In this document: positions 1 through 8,485 of the stretch, one piece after another | Numbering within the stretch: position 1 is the stretch's first letter | How the letters are laid out: the number at the start of each line of letters is the position of its first letter | NCBI RefSeq assembly: GCF_030317105.1 | Contig: NZ_JASZYG010000003.1 | Location: forward strand, 620,001 to 684,000 | Length of the DNA stretch: 64,000 nt | Source of the DNA: Variovorax brevis | GTDB taxonomy: Bacteria; Pseudomonadota; Gammaproteobacteria; Burkholderiales; Burkholderiaceae_C | Direction: 5' to 3' | The notes under the pieces: model-generated | Told to the model about the DNA's origin: nothing | Database searches by the model: none | Seen by the model: only the letters and a program-made list of their open reading frames with translations | Made by a program: the position numbers and the translations under genes

Positions 1-91
1 CGTCGCCCTTTTCGCCTTCCCGCACGATGGTCTCGCCCGCGGCCAGCGTGAGTTCAGGCAGACCCTCGGTGCGGCGCAATAGTTGATCCAT
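1..91 (-). CDS. Cyclic nucleotide-binding domain protein, N-terminal fragment
   Basis: The window begins inside this gene; only the first 30 codons (MDQLLRRTEG... to ...VREGEKGD) are present. The stretch LTLAAGETIVREGEKGD is the opening beta-strand of a Crp/cNMP-binding fold, where the family normally has (L/F)xxGxxIxxEGdxGd. The ATG at 91 is the only in-frame start near it. Whether a helix-turn-helix or another domain follows cannot be seen. The gene reads away from the lipase-like gene that lies behind it on the same strand. Confidence 0.6.
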   Translation of the reverse strand, partial: MDQLLRRTEGLPELTLAAGETIVREGEKGD

Positions 92-151
92 GCGCCCATG
101 TTAGGCGAACTGCAACGCGCGCGTGCAAGGCGCGCGTTGTGAATCACGCGA

Positions 152-2350
152 TCAGGGCAGGAAGTTCAACGCTTCGGGCAAGGGCAACGCAATCGGCATC
201 TCGAAGAACGGCCCCGCGCCATCCGGGTCGATCACCAGCGCACCGTCCGAAGCAAAGAACAGCGCAATCTGCGTCTGTGCAGCAACGGCCAGCGGCGCGG
301 CCGCCGGAATGCCGATGTTCGTCAGGAAGGTATGCGGGTTCTTCGGAATGGCCCCGCCCAAGGCCGCAAAGGCCAGGTCGTTGCGAAAGAACATCGCGCG
401 GTCGGACAACTCGCCTGCGCGAACGAGGGCGCTGCTCGTCGGGTTCGGCACCGTCTGGTCGCCCTTGGCGAACTGCACGATCACCGGCTTGGGCCCGTTG
501 CCTGGCAATGGTTGCTTGCGGATGTACGGCGCATAGGACACCGGATTGCCCGTCTGCTGCACCCACGTATTGTTTTCCAGCACCTGCTGGATGGCCGACG
601 CGCCCGGCACCTCGTTTACCAGCGGGGGCAAGTCGCGCAGCGGAATGTTTTCATTGAAGTTGAGCGGCACCGGCAGGCTCGCCGTCGGGGGCAGGTTGAG
701 CAATTGCGGCTGGCGGGTGGCCAGCGCAAAGCCCGTCAGCGGGCGGAACACGCCAAGTCGCGCCACCTCGGGGATCGAGCCACCCGGCACGTTTGGCACG
801 CCGGCCCTGACGGCCCCTTCCACGCCGAGGAAGATCGTGCCGTAGATGCCGCCGAAGGACTGGCCCGCGTAGTAGATGCGGTTCTTGTCGATGTCGACCG
901 AACCGTCGCCTTCAACGTCAATGCCCTTCTGGATCTGCCGCACCAGTTGCATCAGGTCGATGACCGTCTGGCGCAGCCCGTCGCGGCTGGACACGATGGA
1001 CACGGAGCCGACTGCGCTCGAGCCTTCCGTTGAATCGATGGTCCCGTTGCCGTCCTGATCAATGCCGCGGCCGCCCGAAGGCACAGTGACTGGCGCTCCG
1101 CCCGTGGGGAACACGTTGAGCGTTCCCAGCGCACCGCCGCCATGGCCCACGACGCTGATCGCCATCGTGGCGATGCCCCTTGACGCAAACACCGACGCGA
1201 CCGTCCACGGCGCGCCGTAAATGCTGTCGGTGAACCCGTGGCCGAAGATCGCGACAGGCCAGCCGCCGGCCGGTCGCGGACCGCTGGGCAGGAACAGTTC
1301 CACGATCAGGTCGTTGGATGACTGGGGCGTCGGATGCCCGATCAGCGTCCCCGTCGCAGGAATGACCCGGGCTGCGTTCTGGTAGTCGGGCGAGCGGAAG
1401 CTGCCGAAGGCCACCCGGCCGACCGCCCCCGCCACGACACCCAGCGCCGGCGTTGGCAGGAACGATGGGGTGAACGCTGGCGGCGCGGTGCCCGTCTGGC
1501 GCATCCACTGGATGCCGCTCAGCTCTGCCACGGGGAACACCGCGCGGGCAGTGCCGCCGTTGCCGATCATGAAGTTGACGGGCGCGGGGTTGGACCGCCG
1601 GATCTGCTCATGGATCTTCAGCAGGTCGGCGCTGATGCTCTGCGTGGTGAAGAGGCTCAATGCGACCACGCGATGACGGGCAGGGCGAATGGAGCGCTCT
1701 GCATTTTGCAGTGCGCCCTGGTAGTCCATCAGGTCGCGGTCCTGCCCGCCACCACGGCCCCACTGCTGGGTCAGCCGGGAGAAGAGCCCGCCCTCGATGG
1801 GATCGCCCGCTTCATCGCGGATGCCGTTGGTGACCACCAGCACGTAGCGTGAATGCTCCTGCAGCAGTTCATCGGACTGGACCACCAGCGTCTTGGCCGC
1901 AGGGTCCCATGACACCTGGTTGATGCCGACCTTGTCCCCGAAACCGCGGCCGGAGAGCGTGTCGCCCAGGTTCAGCAGGTACAGCGTGTCGCTGTTGACG
2001 GTGGCCACGTTGATCTTGCCGGTGAAGGGCACGGTGATGCGCGGCTGCGTGTTGAAGCCGTCGAGCGTGTTGATGACGTCGATGTCCGCGCAATCGGACA
2101 CCATCACCGCGCAGTTCGGCTTGGGAAGGTTCACGCGCTTGAAGGTGTTTTGCGTCCAGTCCGGGCGGGTGAAGCGGTCGCTCGGGAAGGGGCTCGTGGC
2201 CGGACTGGAGAAGTCCATCTTCACGCTGACGCCAGCGGCCAGTGCAAGGATGGGCGCCATCGTGAGCACCGCGACCGCCATCAGGCGACGAGAAAAACGG
2301 GCGCCACGGAAGAATCCGCGGTCCGATGGGACCGCCAGTCGAGCCTGCAT
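152..2350 (-). CDS. Secreted lipase-like alpha/beta hydrolase (virulence-factor-lipase type), 732 aa
   Basis: Large exported hydrolase, probably an esterase or lipase. The start at 2350 is chosen because AGGAG lies just upstream and a signal peptide follows (RRLMAVAVLTMAPILALAAG). An FPSDRFT segment and the region around residues 60-140 resemble the N-terminal domain of bacterial virulence-factor lipases. The nucleophile is Ser498 in GQSFGG, and an earlier GHGF near residue 365 could form the oxyanion hole. Between them are two acidic loops with calcium-binding spacing: DQDGNGTIDSTE (431-442) and DVEGDGSVD (from 478). The natural substrate is not evident. The reading frame stays open 49 codons further upstream, but that part lacks a ribosome site. 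Family assignment is from motif recognition; function below the hydrolase level is inference. Confidence 0.75.
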   Translation of the reverse strand: MQARLAVPSDRGFFRGARFSRRLMAVAVLTMAPILALAAGVSVKMDFSSPATSPFPSDRFTRPDWTQNTFKRVNLPKPNCAVMVSDCADIDVINTLDGFNTQPRITVPFTGKINVATVNSDTLYLLNLGDTLSGRGFGDKVGINQVSWDPAAKTLVVQSDELLQEHSRYVLVVTNGIRDEAGDPIEGGLFSRLTQQWGRGGGQDRDLMDYQGALQNAERSIRPARHRVVALSLFTTQSISADLLKIHEQIRRSNPAPVNFMIGNGGTARAVFPVAELSGIQWMRQTGTAPPAFTPSFLPTPALGVVAGAVGRVAFGSFRSPDYQNAARVIPATGTLIGHPTPQSSNDLIVELFLPSGPRPAGGWPVAIFGHGFTDSIYGAPWTVASVFASRGIATMAISVVGHGGGALGTLNVFPTGGAPVTVPSGGRGIDQDGNGTIDSTEGSSAVGSVSIVSSRDGLRQTVIDLMQLVRQIQKGIDVEGDGSVDIDKNRIYYAGQSFGGIYGTIFLGVEGAVRAGVPNVPGGSIPEVARLGVFRPLTGFALATRQPQLLNLPPTASLPVPLNFNENIPLRDLPPLVNEVPGASAIQQVLENNTWVQQTGNPVSYAPYIRKQPLPGNGPKPVIVQFAKGDQTVPNPTSSALVRAGELSDRAMFFRNDLAFAALGGAIPKNPHTFLTNIGIPAAAPLAVAAQTQIALFFASDGALVIDPDGAGPFFEMPIALPLPEALNFLP

Positions 2351-2528
2351 GTGTTTGTCTCCTGCCGAACAGTTGTGGTGGGACCGCAGCAATGCATGAC
2401 ACCGGGGCCGCGTCGGCTGCGAGGGACACGCCGCAGGCTTTATATCCCCTTGTTGCAAGCAGGGACAGCTAGGGTAGTCCCCCTCGCGACCGCGCAACCA
2501 TTGCGTGCAGGCACTTGCGCCTGCGGGG

Positions 2529-3407
2529 TCACTTCTTCACGAACTCCCCGGTCGCCACCTGGTCGCGAAACGCCTTGAGCCGCGCCTTTATCCGCCGCTC
2601 GTTCACCAGCCCCACGCGCACCATCATCTTCTGCCCCGCGGACAGCGATTCCAGCTGCGGATCGGCGAACTCATAGTGCACCCACGGCTGCTCCAGGGGC
2701 GAATCGCCCTTGACTTCGGTGAGCTTCACCCGCAGCGGGCCTTGCGGTTCGGGTGCACGCAATAGATGGTCGATCACCGCCACCAGCCGGTCGTTGAAAT
2801 ACTTGCCGGGATAGCCCAGCTCTTCATACGCCTGCTGAAAGAGCGGATAGAGCCCGGTATAGACCTTGGCGGCGCGCGCCGGATCGACCGTCTCGGCCAT
2901 CAGGATCAAGGGCGTGTAGCGCGAGCCGTTGTCCAGGGCGATCGCTTGGGCCTCCCCGCTGCCGCTGACCGAGAAGCGCTTGCCCATCGGATGCACCGGC
3001 CACATGCGCGGCGCCGCGTGCTCGCGCGGCAGGTTGTCGACGGTGGCGACAAAGCGGCGCACGAAGCCGTCCACTTGCAGCATCGAGATGACGTTCTTCT
3101 TGCCGAACAGTTCGTTCAGCGAAGCCGTGACCTGCGAATCGGAACTGCCCAAGGGCGGCAAGGGGCCCTGCGGCGTGTCGATGGGATTTTGCGGGCTTGC
3201 ATCCGCGACGGGCGGCGGCGCCATGTCGCTTGGGGTTGGCGTCTGTTCGGCAGTGGAAGCGGCGGGCGGCGCCTGCAAAGGGGCCTGCTCCTGCGACCAG
3301 CGCCACCACAAGGCGCCGGCGCCCAGCAACAACACGACGACCACCACGGCCGTCCAGACGGAAGACTCACGAACAGGTCTGAACTCTGCACGATCGCGAT
3401 CAGGCAT
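2529..3407 (-). CDS. DUF3014 single-pass membrane protein, 292 aa
   Basis: Start ATG at 3407 is preceded by AGGAAAGGA. The protein has a short cytoplasmic N-terminus, one membrane segment (about residues 17-35, WTAVVVVVLLLGAGALWW) and a Pro/Ala-rich linker. A soluble domain then begins with LPPLGSSDSQV and contains the well-conserved block GFVRRFVATVDNLPRE, typical of DUF3014. The domain would face the periplasm. No catalytic residues are known for the family, and I can give no function. It reads in the same direction as the neighbouring hydrolase, but a 178-bp gap suggests separate transcription. Confidence 0.75.
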   Translation of the reverse strand: MPDRDRAEFRPVRESSVWTAVVVVVLLLGAGALWWRWSQEQAPLQAPPAASTAEQTPTPSDMAPPPVADASPQNPIDTPQGPLPPLGSSDSQVTASLNELFGKKNVISMLQVDGFVRRFVATVDNLPREHAAPRMWPVHPMGKRFSVSGSGEAQAIALDNGSRYTPLILMAETVDPARAAKVYTGLYPLFQQAYEELGYPGKYFNDRLVAVIDHLLRAPEPQGPLRVKLTEVKGDSPLEQPWVHYEFADPQLESLSAGQKMMVRVGLVNERRIKARLKAFRDQVATGEFVKK

Positions 3408-3512
3408 GGCTGCGATTCCTTTCCTCGGCCCAAGAAACGGAGACTGCGCTATTGGACGCCCATCGCAGGCGCCGCGCCACAATCCGCCATGGCGCCGGGG
3501 ATACTTTCTGCG

Positions 3513-4556
3513 TCAGCGCAGTCCTACAGCCAGTTGCTGCGTGAGTTCGCCAGCCCCGATGGCCTTGCAACCGCTCGCGTTCTGGCCCGACCACAGCGGC
3601 GAGAAATCCCCGCTGCCCTGTGCCTCGGCCTTGGCGCGAATCGGCGCGATGGCGGCGGTTGCCAGCGGAAACTCCGGCGGTGCATCGCTCATCGGGCCCA
3701 GTTCACGCAGGATGCGGTTGATGATGCCGCGCGCAGGCCGCCCGGTGAACAGGTTGGTCAGCGCGGTGTGGCGTGCCGCCTCGCTCGCGAGCGCCGCGCG
3801 ATGCGGTTTGCTGATCGTCGATTCCGGGCACAGCAGGTAGACAGTGCCCAACTGCACCGCCGACGCACCGAGCGCCAAGGCAGCCGCAACGCCATCGGCG
3901 TCGACGATGCCGCCGGCCGCAATCACCGGCACGTCGACCGCCTTCACGATCTGCGGCAGCAAGGCGAAGGTGCCCATTTGCGCCGTGAGGTCGTGGTGGA
4001 GGAAATGGCCGCGATGGCCGCCCGCTTCCAGCCCTTGCGCGATGACCGCATCGACACCGCGCGACGCGAGCCAGCGTGCCTCGTCCACGGTGGTGGCCGA
4101 CGAGAGCACCTTGGCGCCCCAGGCACGCACGCGGGCCAACAACTCTTCAGACGGCAGGCCGAAATGAAAACTCACGACCGGCGGCTTGAACTCGGCGAGC
4201 ACGTCCGCCACATCGGCGCTGAACGGATTGCGCCCGCCGCCCGCTGCGATGCCCGCGGCGTCGATGCCGAACTCCGCGTAATAAGGCGCCAGCGCCGCAC
4301 GCCAAGTGGCCTCGCGCTCCGGATTCGGCACCGGCGTCGTGTGGCTGAAGAAGTTGACGTTGAAGGGCCCGTCAGTGCCCGCCTGGATGGCCGCGAGTTC
4401 GCTGCGCATCGCATCCGGCGTGAGCATGGCGCAGGGCATGGAACCCAAGCCGCCCGCATTGCACACGGCAATGGTCAATGCACTGCCCTGCGCGCCCGCC
4501 ATGGGCGCCTGGATGATCGGCAAGCGCGTGCCGAGAATCGATTGAATGGAAGCCAT
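3513..4556 (-). CDS. Nitronate monooxygenase (2-nitropropane dioxygenase family), 347 aa
   Basis: FMN-dependent TIM-barrel enzyme that oxidises alkyl nitronates such as propionate-3-nitronate to the carbonyl compound and nitrite. Family signs: N-terminal LPIIQAPMAG, GGLGSMPCAML, the central EAGGHRGHF loop and the phosphate-binding C-terminal part AAGGIVDADGVAAALALGASAVQLGT. EAGGH is the usual signature around the active-site histidine. Length is normal (about 320-360 aa). Eleven bases separate it from the dioxygenase gene in front, so these two and the DsbA-like gene are probably one transcript. A role as an enoyl reductase is possible in this superfamily but less likely. Confidence 0.85.
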   Translation of the reverse strand: MASIQSILGTRLPIIQAPMAGAQGSALTIAVCNAGGLGSMPCAMLTPDAMRSELAAIQAGTDGPFNVNFFSHTTPVPNPEREATWRAALAPYYAEFGIDAAGIAAGGGRNPFSADVADVLAEFKPPVVSFHFGLPSEELLARVRAWGAKVLSSATTVDEARWLASRGVDAVIAQGLEAGGHRGHFLHHDLTAQMGTFALLPQIVKAVDVPVIAAGGIVDADGVAAALALGASAVQLGTVYLLCPESTISKPHRAALASEAARHTALTNLFTGRPARGIINRILRELGPMSDAPPEFPLATAAIAPIRAKAEAQGSGDFSPLWSGQNASGCKAIGAGELTQQLAVGLR

Positions 4557-4567
4557 GCGTCAAACCC

Positions 4568-5392
4568 TCAATGTGCAGCCGACAGCGCGAACGAATCCAT
4601 CGCGAGGATGCCGTACATGACCTCGCGGCTGAGCCAATCCACTTCGGCGCCCGGCTGCGTTCCCCATCCACCGGCGCCCAACGCAAAGAAGATCGGCAGG
4701 AAGTGGTCTTCGCTGGGATGTGCGCGTTCGGCGTGCGGTGCCTGGCGGCGGTAGTCGAGCAAGGCATCGACGTCGCGGCGCGCAATGGCGTCTTCCACCC
4801 AGCGGCTGAACTCGAGCACGTAGGGCAAGGGTTCACGCTCGCCACCGAAGAATTCGCGCAGGTTGTGCGTCATGCTGCCCGTGCCGATCACCAGAACGCC
4901 GCGCACGCGCAGCGGCGCAACGGCGCGCCCCATCGCCAGCACTTCGGCCGGGCCGGCGCTCATCGGCAACGCGACCTGCACGACCGGCACGTCGGCTTGG
5001 GGGAAGAGATGCATCAAGGGCACCCAAGTCCCGTGGTCGAAGGGCCGCTTGGCATCGGCCTGCGTCGCGATGCCGGCGGCATCGAGCAGGTCGATGACCT
5101 CCTGCCCCAGCGCGGGCGCCCCGGGGGCGGGGTATTGCAGTTGATACAGCGCCTGTGGAAAGCCGCCGAAGTCGTGCCAGGTCTCGGGCCTGGCCGTCGT
5201 CATGACGGCGGGTGAGCGCGCCATCCAGTGCGGCGACATGATGACCACGCCGCGCAGGCTTTCGCCAACGCTCGCGCTCAGTTCATGGCCCCAGCGCGTG
5301 AGCGTGGGCCCGGTCTCGCCCTGCTCGATGGCAAACATGGGCGAGCCGTGCGACACGAAGAGCGCAGGCAGTGGGGCGGCGGGCGCGGCCAT
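4568..5392 (-). CDS. LigB/DODA-type extradiol dioxygenase, 274 aa
   Basis: Class III extradiol ring-cleavage dioxygenase, close to the YgiD/4,5-DOPA dioxygenase group. It is a single-subunit enzyme using a non-haem metal. Candidate metal and active-site histidines are seen in FVSHGSPMFAIE near the start, PFDHGTWVPLMHLFP in the middle, GTGSMTHNLREF and HPSEDHFLPIFFALG near the C-terminus. Length matches the family (260-275 aa). Its start codon overlaps the stop of the DsbA-like gene by one base (TGATG), so the two are translationally coupled. The true substrate, DOPA or another catechol, cannot be read from sequence. Confidence 0.85.
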   Translation of the reverse strand: MAAPAAPLPALFVSHGSPMFAIEQGETGPTLTRWGHELSASVGESLRGVVIMSPHWMARSPAVMTTARPETWHDFGGFPQALYQLQYPAPGAPALGQEVIDLLDAAGIATQADAKRPFDHGTWVPLMHLFPQADVPVVQVALPMSAGPAEVLAMGRAVAPLRVRGVLVIGTGSMTHNLREFFGGEREPLPYVLEFSRWVEDAIARRDVDALLDYRRQAPHAERAHPSEDHFLPIFFALGAGGWGTQPGAEVDWLSREVMYGILAMDSFALSAAH

Positions 5393-6066
5393 CAGGCGCT
5401 GACCACGCTTTGTTCGGCCGCTCCGACGATCTGGCGCAGCGCACGCTCGAAAATTTCCGTCGGCTGGCCGCCGGAGATGAGGTGCTTGTTGTCGATGATG
5501 ACGGCGGGCACGGAGTGGATGCCGGCGCCTGTGTAAAGCCGCTCGCGTTCACGCGTTTCCGCAGCGTAGCGGTCGCTCGCCAGGATCTCGCGGGCCTCCA
5601 CCGTGTCCAGCCCCGCCTCGCCGGCCAGGCGAACCAGCAGGTCGGCATCCGAGGGGTTGAGCCCGTCTGTGAAGTAGGCCTTGAGCAGCGATTTCTTGAG
5701 CACGCGCTGCTTTTGCAGGTCCACCACTTCAGCCCAATGCAGCAGACGGTGCGCGTCGAAGGTGTTCCACACGCGCTTGCGCCGGTCCATCGAAAAGTCG
5801 AAGCCCACCGCGGCGCCGCGCTGGCGGATGGCATCGCCATTGGCACGCGCCTGCTCTTCGGAGATGCCGTATTTTTCGGTGAGATGCTCGATGGCATCCT
5901 GCCCTTCGCGGGGCATGTTCGGGTTGAGCTCGAAGGGCTGGAAATGCAGCTGCGCCGTGATGTCGGGCGACAGGCGCTCCAGCGCCGCTTCGAGCGCGCC
6001 AAGGCCGACGGCGCACCAGGGGCACGACACGTCGGAAACGAAGTCGATTCGTAGGGATGTGGTCAT
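5392..6066 (-). CDS. DsbA/FrnE-family thiol oxidoreductase, 224 aa
   Basis: Thioredoxin-fold protein of the FrnE / 2-hydroxychromene-2-carboxylate isomerase clan. The redox pair is C15-P-W-C18 (DVSCPWC), followed by the family helix GLGALEAALERL. The C-terminal part SVPAVIIDNKHLISGGQPTEIF holds the cis-proline (VPAVII) and the final helix. There is no signal peptide, so it acts in the cytoplasm, unlike periplasmic DsbA. It is the first gene of a coupled run with the dioxygenase and nitronate monooxygenase. This order suggests a detoxification or redox theme, but that is inference. Confidence 0.85.
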   Translation of the reverse strand: MTTSLRIDFVSDVSCPWCAVGLGALEAALERLSPDITAQLHFQPFELNPNMPREGQDAIEHLTEKYGISEEQARANGDAIRQRGAAVGFDFSMDRRKRVWNTFDAHRLLHWAEVVDLQKQRVLKKSLLKAYFTDGLNPSDADLLVRLAGEAGLDTVEAREILASDRYAAETRERERLYTGAGIHSVPAVIIDNKHLISGGQPTEIFERALRQIVGAAEQSVVSA

Positions 6067-6170
6067 GGGCGGGATTGTCCACCCGGGCGCGAAACGGTGC
6101 GCTGAATGCGGTTTTTCCTGACGACGACCCCAAGGCCGGAAAAGCCTGGAGGGCTCCGGCCACGTCCCCG

Positions 6171-7205
6171 TCAGGCTTCCTCGCCGAAGTCCAGCAGCAC
6201 CTTGCAGCTGTAGCGCGGATTCTTTTCAGCGATGTCGAAGGCGCCGGCCACATCGCGGAAATCCACCTTGTGGCTGATGATGCGACCGGGGTCGACGAGC
6301 CCACGCTCGATCCAGTCGATGACGGTCGGGAACATCGCACAGTTCAGGCGCGAGGCATACAGCGTGAGCTCCTTCTTCGTCAGCTCCTGCTGCGGAATTG
6401 CAGAGGGCGATGACGAGAAGCCCAGGATGCCGATGCGCCCCGCGGGCGCCGCGATCCGCACCGCCTCCTCGAGGATCGAAGGATGGCACACGGCGTCGTA
6501 GATCAGGGTCGGACCGCCTTCCACGCCGCGCTTGGCCAGCGCCTCCTGCAGCGGTTCGCGCGACGTGTTGATGATCTCGTCCTCGGCGGCACCGCAGGCC
6601 AGGGCCAGCTGGAGTCGTTCGTCGAAGTGGTCCGTGATGAAGGCGCGAATGCCATGGACGCGCTTGAGCACCTGCATCAGGTTCAGCCCCACCGGCCCCG
6701 CACCATAGATCAGCGCCACGTCGCTCGGGAATACGCCGGTGCGCCCCGTCACATTGGCCGCGACGGCGAAGGGCTCGATGACGGAGGCACTCGCATGGGC
6801 CAGGCCCTTCGGCACGACGTACGCATTCTTCCCGGGCGCACAAGCGTATTCGCTGAAGCCGCCGTCGCGGTGCACGCCGATCACCTGAAGCCGGCTGCAC
6901 ACGTTCTGCCGCCCGATGAGGCAGGCGTGGCACTGGCCGCAGCTGATGACCGGGTCGACCACGACTGTCTCGCCGATGCGCGAGGGGCTCACGCCCTCGC
7001 CCACCGATTCGACGCGGCCCACGAACTCATGGCCGATCACGCGCGGATACGACACGAACGGGTTGTGCCCGTGAAAGATGTGCAGGTCGGAGCCACAGAT
7101 GCCGGCAAAGCGCACGCGCACGCGCACCTCTCCGGCCTGCGGCTCGGGCATGGGCCGTTCGCGCACGGCCATGCTGTTGGGTTGATCGACGACGACACTC
7201 AGCAT
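6171..7205 (-). CDS. Zinc-dependent alcohol/polyol dehydrogenase, RspB-like, 344 aa
   Basis: Medium-chain dehydrogenase that oxidises a secondary hydroxyl of a sugar acid or polyol with NAD(P). Catalytic zinc ligands: Cys in GICGSDLH and His-Glu in GHEFVG. Structural zinc cysteines: CGQCHACLIGRQNVC. The Rossmann motif is IYGAGPVGLNLMQV. The overall sequence resembles RspB and L-galactonate-5-dehydrogenase. A good ribosome site (AAAGGAA) precedes the ATG. It lies 40 bp behind the mannonate dehydratase gene, the same rspA-rspB order seen in enterobacteria. It therefore probably belongs to the sugar-acid operon; the exact substrate is unknown. Confidence 0.85.
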   Translation of the reverse strand: MLSVVVDQPNSMAVRERPMPEPQAGEVRVRVRFAGICGSDLHIFHGHNPFVSYPRVIGHEFVGRVESVGEGVSPSRIGETVVVDPVISCGQCHACLIGRQNVCSRLQVIGVHRDGGFSEYACAPGKNAYVVPKGLAHASASVIEPFAVAANVTGRTGVFPSDVALIYGAGPVGLNLMQVLKRVHGIRAFITDHFDERLQLALACGAAEDEIINTSREPLQEALAKRGVEGGPTLIYDAVCHPSILEEAVRIAAPAGRIGILGFSSSPSAIPQQELTKKELTLYASRLNCAMFPTVIDWIERGLVDPGRIISHKVDFRDVAGAFDIAEKNPRYSCKVLLDFGEEA

Positions 7206-7245
7206 GATGGATTCCTTTGGTTTGTGATGCGGTGAAACGGCTGCA

Positions 7246-8454
7246 TCACCAGTTCCACATCGAGCCGTCGGCCAGGCGCGCCACCGGCAGGTAGGCGCGT
7301 TCGTACGGATACTTGGCGGCCAGCTCCTCGTCGATGTCGACGCCGAGGCCGGGCACGTCGTCCATCACCAGATAGCCGTCTTCGTAGCGGTAGTTGTGCG
7401 GAAAGACTTCGTCGGTCAGCGGCGAATGCGGCATCAGCTCCTGGATACCGAAGTTGGGCACCCACAGTCCGAAGTTCACCGCCGCCGCCATGCACACCGG
7501 CGACAGGTCCGTCGCACCATGAAAGCCCGTGCGCACCTGGTACATCGCCGCGAAGTCCGCGATGCGCCGTACGTGCGTGATGCCGCCGGCATGCACGATG
7601 GTGGAGCGGATGTAGTCGACCAGCTGTTCGCTGATGAGGTCCTTGCAATCCCAGATCGAGTTGAACACCTCGCCGATGGCAAGCGGCGTGGTCGTGTGCT
7701 GGCGGATCAGCCGAAAGGCTTCCTGGTTTTCCGCGGGCGTTGCGTCCTCGATCCAGAACAGGCTGTAGGGCTCCAGTTCCTTGCCGAGCCGCCCCGCCTC
7801 GATCGGCGTCAGGCGATGGTGTGCATCGTGCAGCAGGTGCGGCTCGAAGCCGACGGCCTCGCGCACCTTGCGGAACAGCTCGGGCGTGTGGCGCAAGTAC
7901 AGCGAGGTGTCCCATGGCTCTTCAGGCGGCAAGCCTTTTTCCGCCGGCTCGTAGTGGCCCTTGGTCTTGCCCACGCCATAGGTCTTGGCCAGGCCCGGCA
8001 CGCCCGACTGCACGCGGATCGCCTTGTAGCCCTCCTCCACATGCTTTTGCACGGCCTCGATGGCTTCGGCATGGTCGCGCCCGTTGGCATGGCCATACAC
8101 CATCAAGCCGTTGCGGCTCTTGCCGCCCAGCAGCTGGTAGACCGGCATGCCGGCCAGCTTGCCCTTGATGTCCCACAGCGCCATGTCGATGGCGGCGATG
8201 GCGGTCATCGTGACCGGGCCGCGCCGCCAGTAGGCACCGCGATACATGTACTGCCAGATGTCCTCGATGTTGCGCGGGTCCCGGCCGATGAGGCACGGGA
8301 ACAGGTGGTCTTCGAGGTACGACTTGACGGACAACTCACGGCCGTTGAGCGTGGCGTCGCCGAGGCCGACCACGCCTTCGTCGGTGACGATCTTCACCGT
8401 CACGAAGTTGCGGCCCGGGCAGGTCACGATGGTGGTGATGCGTTCGATTTTCAA
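7246..8454 (-). CDS. manD: D-mannonate dehydratase, enolase superfamily (ManD/RspA), 402 aa
   Basis: Dehydrates D-mannonate to 2-keto-3-deoxy-D-gluconate. No ATG is suitable: the start is a TTG at 8454, 7 nt after GGAG, giving [10 protein letters not shown]. With this start the residues recalled for characterised ManD enzymes fall at identical numbers: Arg147, Tyr159, Asp210, His212, Glu236, Glu262 and His312. Asp210, Glu236 and Glu262 bind magnesium. That agreement supports both the start and a true mannonate dehydratase rather than a low-activity relative. It sits in an operon with a TRAP transporter and a fructuronate-reductase-type enzyme, which would supply mannonate. The kinase and aldolase for the product are not in the window. 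Confidence 0.9.
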   Translation of the reverse strand: MKIERITTIVTCPGRNFVTVKIVTDEGVVGLGDATLNGRELSVKSYLEDHLFPCLIGRDPRNIEDIWQYMYRGAYWRRGPVTMTAIAAIDMALWDIKGKLAGMPVYQLLGGKSRNGLMVYGHANGRDHAEAIEAVQKHVEEGYKAIRVQSGVPGLAKTYGVGKTKGHYEPAEKGLPPEEPWDTSLYLRHTPELFRKVREAVGFEPHLLHDAHHRLTPIEAGRLGKELEPYSLFWIEDATPAENQEAFRLIRQHTTTPLAIGEVFNSIWDCKDLISEQLVDYIRSTIVHAGGITHVRRIADFAAMYQVRTGFHGATDLSPVCMAAAVNFGLWVPNFGIQELMPHSPLTDEVFPHNYRYEDGYLVMDDVPGLGVDIDEELAAKYPYERAYLPVARLADGSMWNW

Positions 8455-8485
8455 TTTGAGCTCCAGGAAAGTTGCGGACTGCGCA

